A stretch of DNA of 64,000 bases, taken from NCBI GenBank assembly GCA_020850945.1, contig JADZDR010000052.1, positions 1 to 64,000 on the forward strand. The letters run 5' to 3'. Both the position numbers and the translations under genes were made by a program. The stretch is from Acidimicrobiia bacterium. Lineage in GTDB: Bacteria > Actinomycetota > Acidimicrobiia > UBA2766. This document shows positions 7,039 to 14,491 of this stretch, piece after piece. Below the pieces are notes generated by a model that was not told the DNA's origin, did no database searches, and was given only the letters and a program-made list of their open reading frames with translations. Numbering within the stretch: position 1 is the first letter of the stretch; each line of letters begins with the position of its first letter.

Positions 7039-7857
7039 TCAGGATGATTGCACCACCTGCGCCCGTTCGAGCTCTGCCGGATCGTGTGCACAGAACAGCT
7101 GTACCGTTCCCTCGTGCACCGATCGCAGCTCGCGGAGCCGGTCCCGGTTCGCCTCCGCCAGAGCGCGGTCAGCGGCCGTCAGCGCCGCGAACGCTCGGAG
7201 GAGAGGTCCTGGCGTCGGACGCGTCTGATCCACGCTGTGCTCGTGGAAGTAGGCGTCACCGCAGTGCAGCCACCACCGCTCGCCGTCTTCGACGGCCACA
7301 GCCACATGTCCCCGGGTGTGGCCGGGCAGCGGCACGACCAGGATCGACTCGTCCAGGCCCGGGACGGCTCGCACGGCCTCGAAGCCGAACCAGCCCTCAC
7401 CTCCGCTGTCGAAGGTCCGCCACTTCGGGCTGTGGGACCAATGCAGCGGCCGGTACCGCGTGCGTTCACGCCAGTGCGGATTCAACGCTGCGTCGAGCTC
7501 GGCGGCATGCACATGCACCGTGGCCGCCGGGAAGTCGCCCAGCCCCCCGGCGTGGTCGAGGTCGAGGTGGGTCGGGATGATGTGGGCGACGTCGGCCGCG
7601 GTGAACCCGAGCGCCTCCACCTGACCGAGAGCCGTCTGCGCCACCGACATCCTGGGCCGTACGAGCGTGTTGAACGGCCGGCCGAGACGGCGACCCGGTT
7701 CGGCAACGTCCGCGGTCCCGATTCCCGTGTCGATGAGCACCAGTCCGGCACCGGCGGTCTCGATCAGCAGGCAGTGGCCGACGAGGTGTCCGGCCCGGTT
7801 CACCCAGCGCCCGCCCACGGGGCACATCGTGCAGCAATCCAGATGATGCACCTTCAT
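7039..7857 (-). CDS. MBL-fold metallo-hydrolase (lactonase-like)
   Basis: A 272-residue metallo-beta-lactamase-fold protein. Metal ligands are visible as T-H-L-D-L-D-H-A-G-G (His97, Asp99, Asp101, His102), the later P-G-H-T-R-G-H and H-C-G-D-A. The first motif has Asp at the second position (HxDxDH) instead of the usual HxHxDH, as in several AHL-lactonase-like and arylsulfatase-like MBL subgroups. The substrate is unknown. It is convergent with the two-component operon. Its stop codon sits in a GC-rich 3' element resembling that of the gene ending at 2782. Confidence 0.85.
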   Translation of the reverse strand: MKVHHLDCCTMCPVGGRWVNRAGHLVGHCLLIETAGAGLVLIDTGIGTADVAEPGRRLGRPFNTLVRPRMSVAQTALGQVEALGFTAADVAHIIPTHLDLDHAGGLGDFPAATVHVHAAELDAALNPHWRERTRYRPLHWSHSPKWRTFDSGGEGWFGFEAVRAVPGLDESILVVPLPGHTRGHVAVAVEDGERWWLHCGDAYFHEHSVDQTRPTPGPLLRAFAALTAADRALAEANRDRLRELRSVHEGTVQLFCAHDPAELERAQVVQSS

Positions 7858-8028
7858 GGCTTGGGTCTCGTCAGGATGGGGGCGGGCTCGGGCACATGGT
7901 ATAGGCGTTCGGGTCAGATCGGTCGTCGACGTCGACAGAGCCGCCGCGCGGGGTCTGCCTGAGCTCGCGTGGTCACAGGGCTACAAGCCCGGGGGTAACC
8001 GCGGTGCGTCGTCGTCCGGTCCCGAACG

Positions 8029-8463
8029 TCAGGCGTCTGGGAGCTCACCGGGGTAGGTCACCTCGACCTCAGTGATCGCCTTCGAGAAGTCGGCGGAGTT
8101 GTTCGTGATGAACCGATCGGCGCCCGCTGCGACGGCCGTCGCAAGATGGACGGCGTCTGCGGCGCGCAACCGGTGGGCGGCTCCGAGTGCTGCCGCGAGC
8201 TCGGCCAAGGACTCGTCGGCAGGTCGAAGGTCCAGGCGCCCGAGCAGTGCGGCCAGAGCCTCGATGTCGGTATCTGCGCCGTCACGAATCGGCTTGATGA
8301 GCAACTCGGGAATCAGGAGCACCGATCCGACACCGGCGACTGATCCGGTTGCAGTCGTTGCCTCCGCGGGGAAGAGGGCGCGGACGCGTCGGCCCAGTGG
8401 GTGGCCCGGTACGGCCGCATAGATCAACACGTCGGCATCGAAGCAGTCCACGGGGCCGGCCAT
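8029..8463 (-). CDS. vapC: PIN-domain toxin (VapC-like)
   Basis: A 144-residue PIN-domain ribonuclease. The acidic residues expected in the active site are visible: Asp in F-D-A-D-V-L-I-Y near the N-terminus, Glu in the I-P-E-L-L region, and Asp in R-A-A-D-A-V-H-L-A plus I-T-N-N-S-A-D-F. VapC-type toxins cleave tRNA or rRNA and are neutralised by the antitoxin encoded just upstream. The start ATG overlaps the antitoxin stop by one base (TGATG), so the pair is translationally coupled. The symbol follows family type only; the exact subfamily is not determined. Confidence 0.88.
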   Translation of the reverse strand: MAGPVDCFDADVLIYAAVPGHPLGRRVRALFPAEATTATGSVAGVGSVLLIPELLIKPIRDGADTDIEALAALLGRLDLRPADESLAELAAALGAAHRLRAADAVHLATAVAAGADRFITNNSADFSKAITEVEVTYPGELPDA

Positions 8464-8753
8464 CAGCGCGTCGACCGACTCGACGCAGCCGCGGCGAGGA
8501 GCTCTTCGGCCCGTTCGCTGCTCAAGGCCGGAGTGTCGGTGAGACGGGTGCTTCGGCCCCGATCGAGGAGGTCGCGCAGCCGCTCGGCCTCAGCGAGCGC
8601 CTGGTCGGCACGCCGGGCTCGGATCGCGTCGGGGCGGACGACAACGGCGACCTCTCGCCCGTGGCGGGTGATGGTGACCTCCTCGCCGGCGATCACGCGG
8701 TCGAGGAGCTCGGGCAGGGCGGCCCGAGCTCGGCTGACTGACACTGTTGCCAT
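8463..8753 (-). CDS. vapB: Phd/YefM-type antitoxin (VapB-like)
   Basis: A 96-residue antitoxin. The N-terminal half (M-A-T-V-S-V-S-R-A-R-A-A-L-P-E-L-L, then G-E-E-V-T-I-T-R-H-G-R) is the Phd/YefM DNA-binding fold. The C-terminal half is the charged, flexible toxin-binding tail. The start chosen is the ATG at 8753, which begins exactly at the family N-terminus; a longer open frame upstream would run through the operator. A perfect 28-bp palindrome lies 12 bases before the start and is the expected site for autorepression by the VapBC complex. Confidence 0.88.
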   Translation of the reverse strand: MATVSVSRARAALPELLDRVIAGEEVTITRHGREVAVVVRPDAIRARRADQALAEAERLRDLLDRGRSTRLTDTPALSSERAEELLAAAASSRSTR

Positions 8754-8765
8754 GAACGAAGTGTA

Positions 8766-8793
8766 CGCCATTGTACAGATCTGTACAATGGCG
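8766..8793. promoter_or_regulatory. Perfect 28-bp palindrome, vapBC operator
   Basis: The half-site CGCCATTGTACAGA is followed immediately by its exact reverse complement with no spacer. It includes two TGTACA boxes and, on the minus strand, a TACAAT that could be the -10. Its position directly before the antitoxin start fits conditional cooperative repression. Confidence 0.8.
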
Positions 8794-8952
8794 TCGTTGA
8801 CAGGCTCGTTCTCTGGGCGGCGGCTTGTCGCTTGGGTCGGGCAGGCAAGGCAGGGCAACTGAGCATGGCGCGCCTCGCTGAGGAAGGTCGAGCCACCTCT
8901 TTCCGACATCTTCGACGTCGTGCGCGACCACGAGACGTTCTCCTCGACCACG

Positions 8953-9678
8953 TCAGTCTGCGCGCTGTGCGGCGGTGATCTCGGCCGGGCTCCACCCGCC
9001 GAGCGCCATCCAGGACTTGTTCAGCCCCAGGAAGCGCTCGGCCAAGATGCGTGCCCCCGGGAACAACTCCTGCATCTGGTGCTTGGAGAGAAGTTGGATC
9101 TCGTCGATCGCGGCGTTCGTTCCATCCAGATCGACGGCCTTGGTCCCGTAATGCCCCGGCTGAAACCTGAGGAGGATCATCCGCTTGATACTCGGCGGCA
9201 TGAACTGGAAGTAGGGGACCATGTAGTGGGGCTCCATCGGGAAGTTCCGGTTCGGAGTCTGGATGAAGTACCGCTTCGCCACCCTGTGCACTTCGTTGGC
9301 CATCTTGCGCTGCGCTGCCCACGTGCCGAGATGCTCGATGACGGAGTTGGAGTAGACGACGTCGAACGACCCATCCGCGAACTCGGGCATCGCCGTCGCG
9401 TCACCGAGGTGATCGTGGATGTTCGCGCAGGGACTCGGGACGTGCTTGATGTTGAGCACCGTGATGTCGACGCCGTCGATGTCGCCATACCCGCGGTTGG
9501 CCCAGAACTGCGGGTTTCCGTCGATCTCGAGCAGGCGCCACGGCTTCGGCACAGAACTGAGGAGTGTCTCGAACAGACGCAAGCGCTCCGCGCGGTAGTG
9601 ACGGGACAAAGCCGCCGGAACATCGCGCAAGCGGGCTGCCACTGACACTGTCACTCCTCGGGCCCGAGCCCGCTCCAT
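8953..9678 (-). CDS. Class I SAM-dependent methyltransferase
   Basis: About 241 residues with the start at ATG 9678; longer frames upstream are low-complexity and unlikely. Motif I is degenerate (L-L-E-I-D-G-N-P-Q-F-W). The acidic strand D-G-V-D-I-T-V-L-N, the D-A-T-A-M-P loop and F-D-V-V-Y-S-N-S-V-I-E-H-L follow, as in Methyltransf_11/23 proteins of nucleotide-sugar or lipid pathways. The C-terminal part has P-N-R-N-F-P-M-E-P-H. The substrate is unknown. The gene stands alone between the toxin-antitoxin pair and a PPOX gene remnant. Confidence 0.75.
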   Translation of the reverse strand: MERARARGVTVSVAARLRDVPAALSRHYRAERLRLFETLLSSVPKPWRLLEIDGNPQFWANRGYGDIDGVDITVLNIKHVPSPCANIHDHLGDATAMPEFADGSFDVVYSNSVIEHLGTWAAQRKMANEVHRVAKRYFIQTPNRNFPMEPHYMVPYFQFMPPSIKRMILLRFQPGHYGTKAVDLDGTNAAIDEIQLLSKHQMQELFPGARILAERFLGLNKSWMALGGWSPAEITAAQRAD

Positions 9679-9854
9679 CGACCTGTTGCCCACCTGCAGG
9701 TTCCCACCGACGCTGGAGGTTCGACGGGATGCGCGACATCTCCTCCTCTCCGCTCCGCCTCCCCCTCGTGTGACAACAGTCGATCCCGCTCGGCCGGTAC
9801 GCCCCGGCGGGGGCCCAAGGACCGACACCTCCGACACGGTCGATGCGGATGTGG

Positions 9855-9980
9855 ATCACGTGTCCCGGCGCCGATCCAGACGATGCTGACCTGGGCGGTG
9901 CCGTCCGGATTGACGGTCACGAGGTGGCCGAGCCGGCCTGCCGTGAGAGCCGCCCGCAGCTCGGGGCTGAGTTCTGTCAC
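9855..9980 (-). pseudogene. Truncated PPOX-class (F420/FMN-binding) oxidoreductase remnant
   Basis: Reading from the GTG at 9980, which has a strong GAGGAGG site, the first ~38 codons match the N-terminus of PPOX-class enzymes: E-L-S-P-E-L-R-A-A-L, then L-G-H-L-V-T-V-N-P-D-G, then A-Q-V-S-I-V-W-I-G. Similarity stops at about codon 39 and the frame then runs through arginine-rich nonsense; the rest of the ~135-residue family domain is missing in all frames. This is a 5' gene fragment left by a deletion or rearrangement. Confidence 0.65.
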
Positions 9981-10091
9981 TGGGCCCTCCTCTTGCGTGG
10001 GCTCGACGTGCGGCGATGATGCAAAGGGTTTACTCTGTCCCGGGCCGCCCGCATGGGCGGCTGACAGACACGACAGACCGGGGGGTTGGAC

Positions 10092-11492
10092 ATGAGCTCG
10101 ATGATCGACGCGCCCACAGTCGAGGTGCTGGCGGCTGAGGGGTTCGCAGGTGAGCTTCTGCGGCCTGCGGATCCCGGCTACGAAGAAGCCCGCAGGGTCT
10201 GGAACGGGGTGATCGACCGCAGGCCCGCCCTGATCGCCCGTTGCTTGGGCGGTGCCGATGTCGCGCGTGCCATTCGACTCGCGCGGGAGGCAGACGTCCC
10301 TGCCACAGTTCGGGGCGGGGGACACGCCGTGGCCGGCCATGCCGTGTGTGACGGCGGGATCCTCATCGACCTGTCGCTGATGCGGGCCGCGCGTGTGGAC
10401 CAGCGGAGGCGTACGGTGCGGGCGCAAGGGGGTTGTCTCAACTCCGATCTCGACCGCGAGACGCAGTCCTTCGGTCTGGCCGTCACGAGCGGGGTCGTGA
10501 GCCACACAGGCATCGGGGGGCTCACCCTCGGCGGGGGTATCGGCCACCTGATGCGCAAGTGGGGACTGTCCATCGACAACCTCGTGTCGTGTGACGTCGT
10601 GACCGCAGACGGTCGTCTCGTAGTCGCGAGTGAGGAGGAGAACCCCGAGCTGTTCTGGGGGCTGCGCGGTGGGGGAGGGAACTTCGGCGTGGTCACCTCC
10701 TTCGAGTTCCGTCTCCATGCACTCGGCCCGACGATCCTGTGTGGCATGGTGGCCTGGCCGATGGACCAGGCACCCAAGGTGCTGGGTCTCGTGCAAGAGC
10801 TGGCGGCAGAGTCACCGGACGAGTTAGGCGTCGTCGCCGCGCTCCGCCTCGCACCACCCCTGCCCATGGTGCCCGCGGGTCTGCATGGCAAGCCGATCGT
10901 GGCCGCGATACTCACTTACGCGGGTCCGGTGGAAGAGGGGGAGGCCGTGCTGCGGCGAGTCAGGCAGTTCGGTCGGCCGGCATTCGACGCCGTGGCTCCG
11001 AAGCCGTACACGGCCCACCAGCGCATGCTCGATCCTGGTGCGCCCCAAGGTCTCCACTACTACTGGAAGTCACACGAGCTGCCCGCCCTCACGGATGACA
11101 TGATCGGGATCGTGCACGAGCACGCGGCACGGATGACGTCGCCGCTGTCTCTGGTTCCCGTCTTCATGATGGGCGGGGCAGTATCCCGCGTTCCCGAGGA
11201 CGCGACGGCGCTGCCCAACAGGGACGCGGTGTACAACATCAACATCACCGCAGCCTGGCAACCCGACGATCCCGAACCCGAACGGCATGTGGCCTGGGTC
11301 CGTGAGTTCCACAAGGCACTCGAGCCTTACGGCATCGGTGTCTACGTGAACTTCACGAGTGACGACACGCCGGAGCGAATCCGCGAGGCCGCTTACGGAC
11401 CGGACAAGTGGAAGCGGCTCGTCGCGTTGAAGGACGAATGGGACCCGACGAACTTCTTCCGCCACAACGCGAACATCCCGCCGAGCGAATAG
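10092..11492 (+). CDS. FAD-binding oxidoreductase, berberine-bridge family
   Basis: A 466-residue protein starting at ATG 10092 behind a G-rich ribosome site. Residues ~45-215 are a PCMH-type FAD domain with R-G-G-G-H-A-V-A-G-H: His78 is the expected 8-alpha-linked FAD attachment site. Where bicovalent members have Cys, this protein reads V-S-H-T-G-I-G-G, so single covalent attachment is predicted. The C-terminus has the BBE signature ending (W-D-P-T-N-F-F-R-H-N-A-N-I). Such enzymes oxidise sugars, alcohols or secondary metabolites with O2. The next gene (VOC family) begins 32 bases downstream, so the two are probably one transcript. Confidence 0.9.
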   Translation: MSSMIDAPTVEVLAAEGFAGELLRPADPGYEEARRVWNGVIDRRPALIARCLGGADVARAIRLAREADVPATVRGGGHAVAGHAVCDGGILIDLSLMRAARVDQRRRTVRAQGGCLNSDLDRETQSFGLAVTSGVVSHTGIGGLTLGGGIGHLMRKWGLSIDNLVSCDVVTADGRLVVASEEENPELFWGLRGGGGNFGVVTSFEFRLHALGPTILCGMVAWPMDQAPKVLGLVQELAAESPDELGVVAALRLAPPLPMVPAGLHGKPIVAAILTYAGPVEEGEAVLRRVRQFGRPAFDAVAPKPYTAHQRMLDPGAPQGLHYYWKSHELPALTDDMIGIVHEHAARMTSPLSLVPVFMMGGAVSRVPEDATALPNRDAVYNINITAAWQPDDPEPERHVAWVREFHKALEPYGIGVYVNFTSDDTPERIREAAYGPDKWKRLVALKDEWDPTNFFRHNANIPPSE

Positions 11493-11524
11493 ACAACTAC
11501 GCATAGACAACCAAGGGGGCAACC

Positions 11525-11989
11525 ATGGCCGAGGTGAAACCGATACCGGACGACTATCCGCGTGTCATGCCGTATCTGTGCGTCGACGGTGCGGAAGACG
11601 CGATCCGCTTCTACACGAACGTCCTCGGCGCCGCCGAGCGCATGCGCCTGCCGATGCCGGGTGGGACGGTCGGGCATGCAGAGCTCGTGATCGGCGACTC
11701 GATCGTGATGCTCGCGGACGAGTTCCCCGACATGGGCAATCTCGGACCGCGGTCGATCGGGGGAACGCCGGTCTCGATGATGGTCTTCGTCGAGGACGCC
11801 GACACCACGTTCGCCAAGGCAATCGAGAACGGCGCGGCCGAGGTCAGCCCGGTGCAGGACCACTTCTACGGCGACCGTTCGGGCACGTTCGAGGACCCGT
11901 GGGGCCACCGCTGGTCCGTCGGCACGCACGTGGAGGATGTCGCGCCCGAGGAGATGAGCCGGCGCATGGCCGCCATGGGTGAGCCCTGA
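11525..11989 (+). CDS. VOC/glyoxalase-like protein (PhnB type)
   Basis: A 154-residue vicinal-oxygen-chelate protein. The paired beta-alpha-beta-beta-beta units can be followed: P-Y-L-C-V-D-G-A-E-D-A-I-R-F-Y ... V-G-H-A-E-L-V-I-G-D-S ... V-F-V-E-D-A-D ... D-R-S-G-T-F-E-D-P-W-G-H-R-W. The latter is typical of PhnB/3-demethylubiquinone-like VOC proteins. A start ATG with AGGGGG upstream is clear. No specific substrate can be assigned. It is probably co-transcribed with the flavin oxidoreductase. Confidence 0.9.
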   Translation: MAEVKPIPDDYPRVMPYLCVDGAEDAIRFYTNVLGAAERMRLPMPGGTVGHAELVIGDSIVMLADEFPDMGNLGPRSIGGTPVSMMVFVEDADTTFAKAIENGAAEVSPVQDHFYGDRSGTFEDPWGHRWSVGTHVEDVAPEEMSRRMAAMGEP

Positions 11990-12034
11990 GCGCCGCGGCG
12001 TGAGCCGGGCGACACCGGACCGAGTCGGACCGGG

Positions 12035-12796
12035 TCAGGCGAGGCGGTCGACGACCGTCGTGACGGTCTCGAGCTCGGGACCGGTGCGTTCGTCGTCGAA
12101 GTCGTCGAAGTACTGACCGCTGCTGACGAACTGGAACACGACGACGGCGGATCCGACACGTACGGCGACGAGCTCGCTCACGGTGGAGTTGTCGTTTCCG
12201 CCGTAGTAGGTGTAGTCGGACAGGTCGGCGGAGAAGGCGACCGACTCGTCTCCGACGGCGGGGGCGGCGAGCTCGCCGACGTCGGACGCGACCGATTCCT
12301 CCGTCCCGGGTGTGACGTTCTCGGCGATGCACGCGGCGAAGAGGTCGGAGTCGACCGACTCGAACCCCGTCTCGGCGGCGGCGGCCGTCTCGTACTGGTA
12401 CACGGTGTTGCGTGCAAGGACACCGATCGTCGTCGTCGTGTCCTCGGTGTCGGTGGCGAAGGTCGGCGACGCGGCCGACTCGAGGAGCCCCTCCTCCAGG
12501 GCGGGATCGACCTGCGCAAGGTCCGCGCATGCCGGCATGTTGGGGTCCTCGACCTCCTCGCTCTCGGTCGTGCTCGTATCGGGGTCGGCTGCGTCGTCGA
12601 GGTCGACGCTCTCCCAGGCTCCGAACGGCGCGTGGGTGGGGAGATCGTCCAGTTGGAGGAGGCCGACTTGGATTGCCGGTTCATCCGCGGACTGCCGCAT
12701 GGCGCCGGGCCCCCCGCACGCCCCGACAACGAGGAGCGCGAGCCACACGGCGCCCACGCGAGTGAGGGGGCGGATCAGATGACGGGCAACGCGCAC
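12035..12796 (-). CDS. Putative lipoprotein, sensor-like extracellular domain
   Basis: A 253-residue protein. The chosen start is the GTG at 12796, six bases after a TATGGT -10 box, which would make it leaderless; the adjacent GTG at 12799 is the alternative. The first ~27 residues form a lipoprotein signal (R-V-G-A-V-W-L-A-L-L-V-V-G-A-C, lipobox Cys at about residue 27). The mature part is rich in Asp/Glu/Thr with two cysteines (P-A-C-A-D-L, A-A-C-I) and resembles PknH-sensor-like domains of actinobacteria only loosely. It is divergent from a GH32 glycosidase and shares a mirror-symmetric promoter with it. Confidence 0.75.
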   Translation of the reverse strand: MRVARHLIRPLTRVGAVWLALLVVGACGGPGAMRQSADEPAIQVGLLQLDDLPTHAPFGAWESVDLDDAADPDTSTTESEEVEDPNMPACADLAQVDPALEEGLLESAASPTFATDTEDTTTTIGVLARNTVYQYETAAAAETGFESVDSDLFAACIAENVTPGTEESVASDVGELAAPAVGDESVAFSADLSDYTYYGGNDNSTVSELVAVRVGSAVVVFQFVSSGQYFDDFDDERTGPELETVTTVVDRLA

Positions 12797-12833
12797 CACC
12801 CGACCATATGTCGTGTGACGGTATCGTCGGGTG
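12797..12833. promoter_or_regulatory. Mirror-symmetric divergent leaderless promoters
   Basis: CACCCGACCATA (12797-12808) is the reverse complement, at 11 of 12 positions, of TATCGTCGGGTG (12822-12833). Read outwards, each arm is a -10 box (TATGGT on minus, TATCGT on plus) followed by CGGGTG and then a start codon (GTG 12796, ATG 12834). Both starts are therefore six bases from their -10 box. The two -35 regions fall inside the opposite promoter, so polymerase binding should be mutually exclusive. Confidence 0.6.
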
Positions 12834-14300
12834 ATGTCGGACGGAGGTGGCGGGCAGGAAGCGGAGCAGTTCCGTGTGGTTCGGCCTGTCGTGCACCTCA
12901 CGCCACCCGTGGGGTGGCTCAACGACCCGAACGGCCTCTGCCGGCACGACGGGACCTACCACGCCTTCTACCAACACAACCCGGCCGCCGACGTGTGGGG
13001 GCCCATGCACTGGCGCCACGCCACGAGCCGTGACCTCCACACGTGGCAGGACGACGGGATCGCCCTCGCACCGGACGAGCACGGCGCGATCTTCTCGGGG
13101 TCCGCCGTCTGCGACAGCGGTGGTACGGCAGGCTTCGGGACCGGCGCGATGCTCGCACTCTTCACCCATGCCGGCGGGCAGGGCCAGGTGCAGAGCCTCG
13201 CCTCGAGCACCGACGGGCTCCGCACGTGGGCGAAGTACGACGGGAACCCGGTCCTCGTCCCTGCGTCAGGCGAGAAGGACTTCCGTGACCCGAAGGTGTT
13301 CCGGTGGGGCTCCCCTTCGGGCCAAGGACACTGGGTTATGGTGCTCGCCGTTGGAACGCGTGTGGAGATCTACCGCTCCGACGACCTCCGGTCGTGGGAG
13401 CTCACGAGCAGCTTCGGGCCGGACCTGTCAGGGATCGGCGTGTGGGAGTGTCCCGACCTCTTCGAGGTGCGGGTGGACGGCGCCGGGGACACGTGCTGGT
13501 TCCTCACGCTCTCGGGGACCAATGCCGGGGCGCACGGCCACGGCGGGACACTCGCGATCTCCGGGACCTTCGACGGTGTCGCCTTCGAACCCCACGACCC
13601 TGCAGCCCCGCCGCCCCTCGTCGACCACGGCCCCGACTTCTACGCGGCGCAGACGTTTGCGGGTCTCCCCCGCGGCCGCACGGTTTGGACGGCCTGGCTC
13701 AGCTCATGGCACTACGCCCTGTCCGTACCCTCCGGCGGATGGCGGGGTGCGCTCGGCATCCCACGCGAGCTCGACGCCGTCAGCACGCGGGACGGGTACC
13801 GGCTCCGGCAGCGCCCCACCGCCGAGCTCACGTCCCTGCGAGGGAGGTGCGTCCTCCGCCACGAAGGCCCTCTGGCGCGGGTCTCGCTCCGGCCGGACGA
13901 CGACACCTTCGCGTACGACGTCGCGGTGGAGCTCGGACCCGGACAGGACGTGGGTGGCGCCGTTCTCGAGATCGGGGACGAGCAGGCCGCGGTCGTGACG
14001 CTCACGCTGACAGCAGGAGTGGTCGTGGTCGAGCGGCGGTCACCTCCGGGCCGGTTCGTCGCCGACTCCTTCGAGCAGACCTACGCGGCGGCCCTCGATC
14101 CCGAGGAACCCGGGGTCGTGAGGATCGTGATCGACTCCACGTCCCTCGAGGTGTTCGCCGACGGGGGCAAGACGGTGGTCTCCGCCACCTGGTTCTGGAA
14201 CGGGGTTCCCGCGCTCTTCCTGGCGAGCAATGGGGATGCCGATGCGTCTGTCGCGTGCCGTGTGGAGGTCCACGAGCTCCGGCCCCACGCCACGGGCTAG
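12834..14300 (+). CDS. GH32 glycoside hydrolase (beta-fructosidase type)
   Basis: A 488-residue enzyme of the sucrose-6-phosphate hydrolase / levanase / fructanase family. The three catalytic signatures are present: nucleophile Asp31 in W-L-N-D-P-N-G, transition-state stabiliser Asp152 in F-R-D-P-K-V, and acid/base Glu205 in W-E-C-P-D-L-F. The five-bladed propeller (about 20-320) is followed by a C-terminal beta-sandwich (about 345-485) containing D-S-T-S-L-E-V-F-A-D-G-G. No signal peptide is visible, so a cytoplasmic role on sucrose or fructo-oligosaccharides is likely. The ATG is predicted to be leaderless. Confidence 0.93.
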   Translation: MSDGGGGQEAEQFRVVRPVVHLTPPVGWLNDPNGLCRHDGTYHAFYQHNPAADVWGPMHWRHATSRDLHTWQDDGIALAPDEHGAIFSGSAVCDSGGTAGFGTGAMLALFTHAGGQGQVQSLASSTDGLRTWAKYDGNPVLVPASGEKDFRDPKVFRWGSPSGQGHWVMVLAVGTRVEIYRSDDLRSWELTSSFGPDLSGIGVWECPDLFEVRVDGAGDTCWFLTLSGTNAGAHGHGGTLAISGTFDGVAFEPHDPAAPPPLVDHGPDFYAAQTFAGLPRGRTVWTAWLSSWHYALSVPSGGWRGALGIPRELDAVSTRDGYRLRQRPTAELTSLRGRCVLRHEGPLARVSLRPDDDTFAYDVAVELGPGQDVGGAVLEIGDEQAAVVTLTLTAGVVVVERRSPPGRFVADSFEQTYAAALDPEEPGVVRIVIDSTSLEVFADGGKTVVSATWFWNGVPALFLASNGDADASVACRVEVHELRPHATG

Positions 14301-14418
14301 GACGCTGTGCCGGTCCGGGCTGGTCCGCCCCATCCGTCGGGAGAGGGGGGATTTCACACGCATTTCGCCCTGATTGACGCGCATGTGGCGTATCGGGGTG
14401 TTATGGTATGGACAGTAG

Positions 14419-14434
14419 TCGAACATACGTTCGA
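14419..14434. promoter_or_regulatory. LexA (SOS) box upstream of DUF222-HNH gene
   Basis: TCGAACATACGTTCGA fits the Gram-positive/actinobacterial SOS consensus CGAAC-RNRY-GTTCG at every position. It lies 58 bases before the chosen ATG of the DUF222-HNH gene, so the gene should be damage-inducible. Confidence 0.75.
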
Positions 14435-14491
14435 TGTTCTTCTTCGGGTTTGGTGGAGCACTGCGAGGAGATCGGGGAGAGGAGATCGGGA

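Noticed and set aside
8794-8952. Possible gene fragment between the antitoxin promoter and the methyltransferase (frame reading P-P-L-S-D-I-F-D-V-V-R-D-H-E-T-F)
   Set aside because: The stretch is short, has no start or ribosome site, and I cannot tie it to a family.
14374-14407. TTGACG ... TATGGT as a sigma70-type promoter for the DUF222-HNH gene
   Set aside because: The spacer is 22 bases, too long for normal promoters; the LexA box is the only firm regulatory signal.
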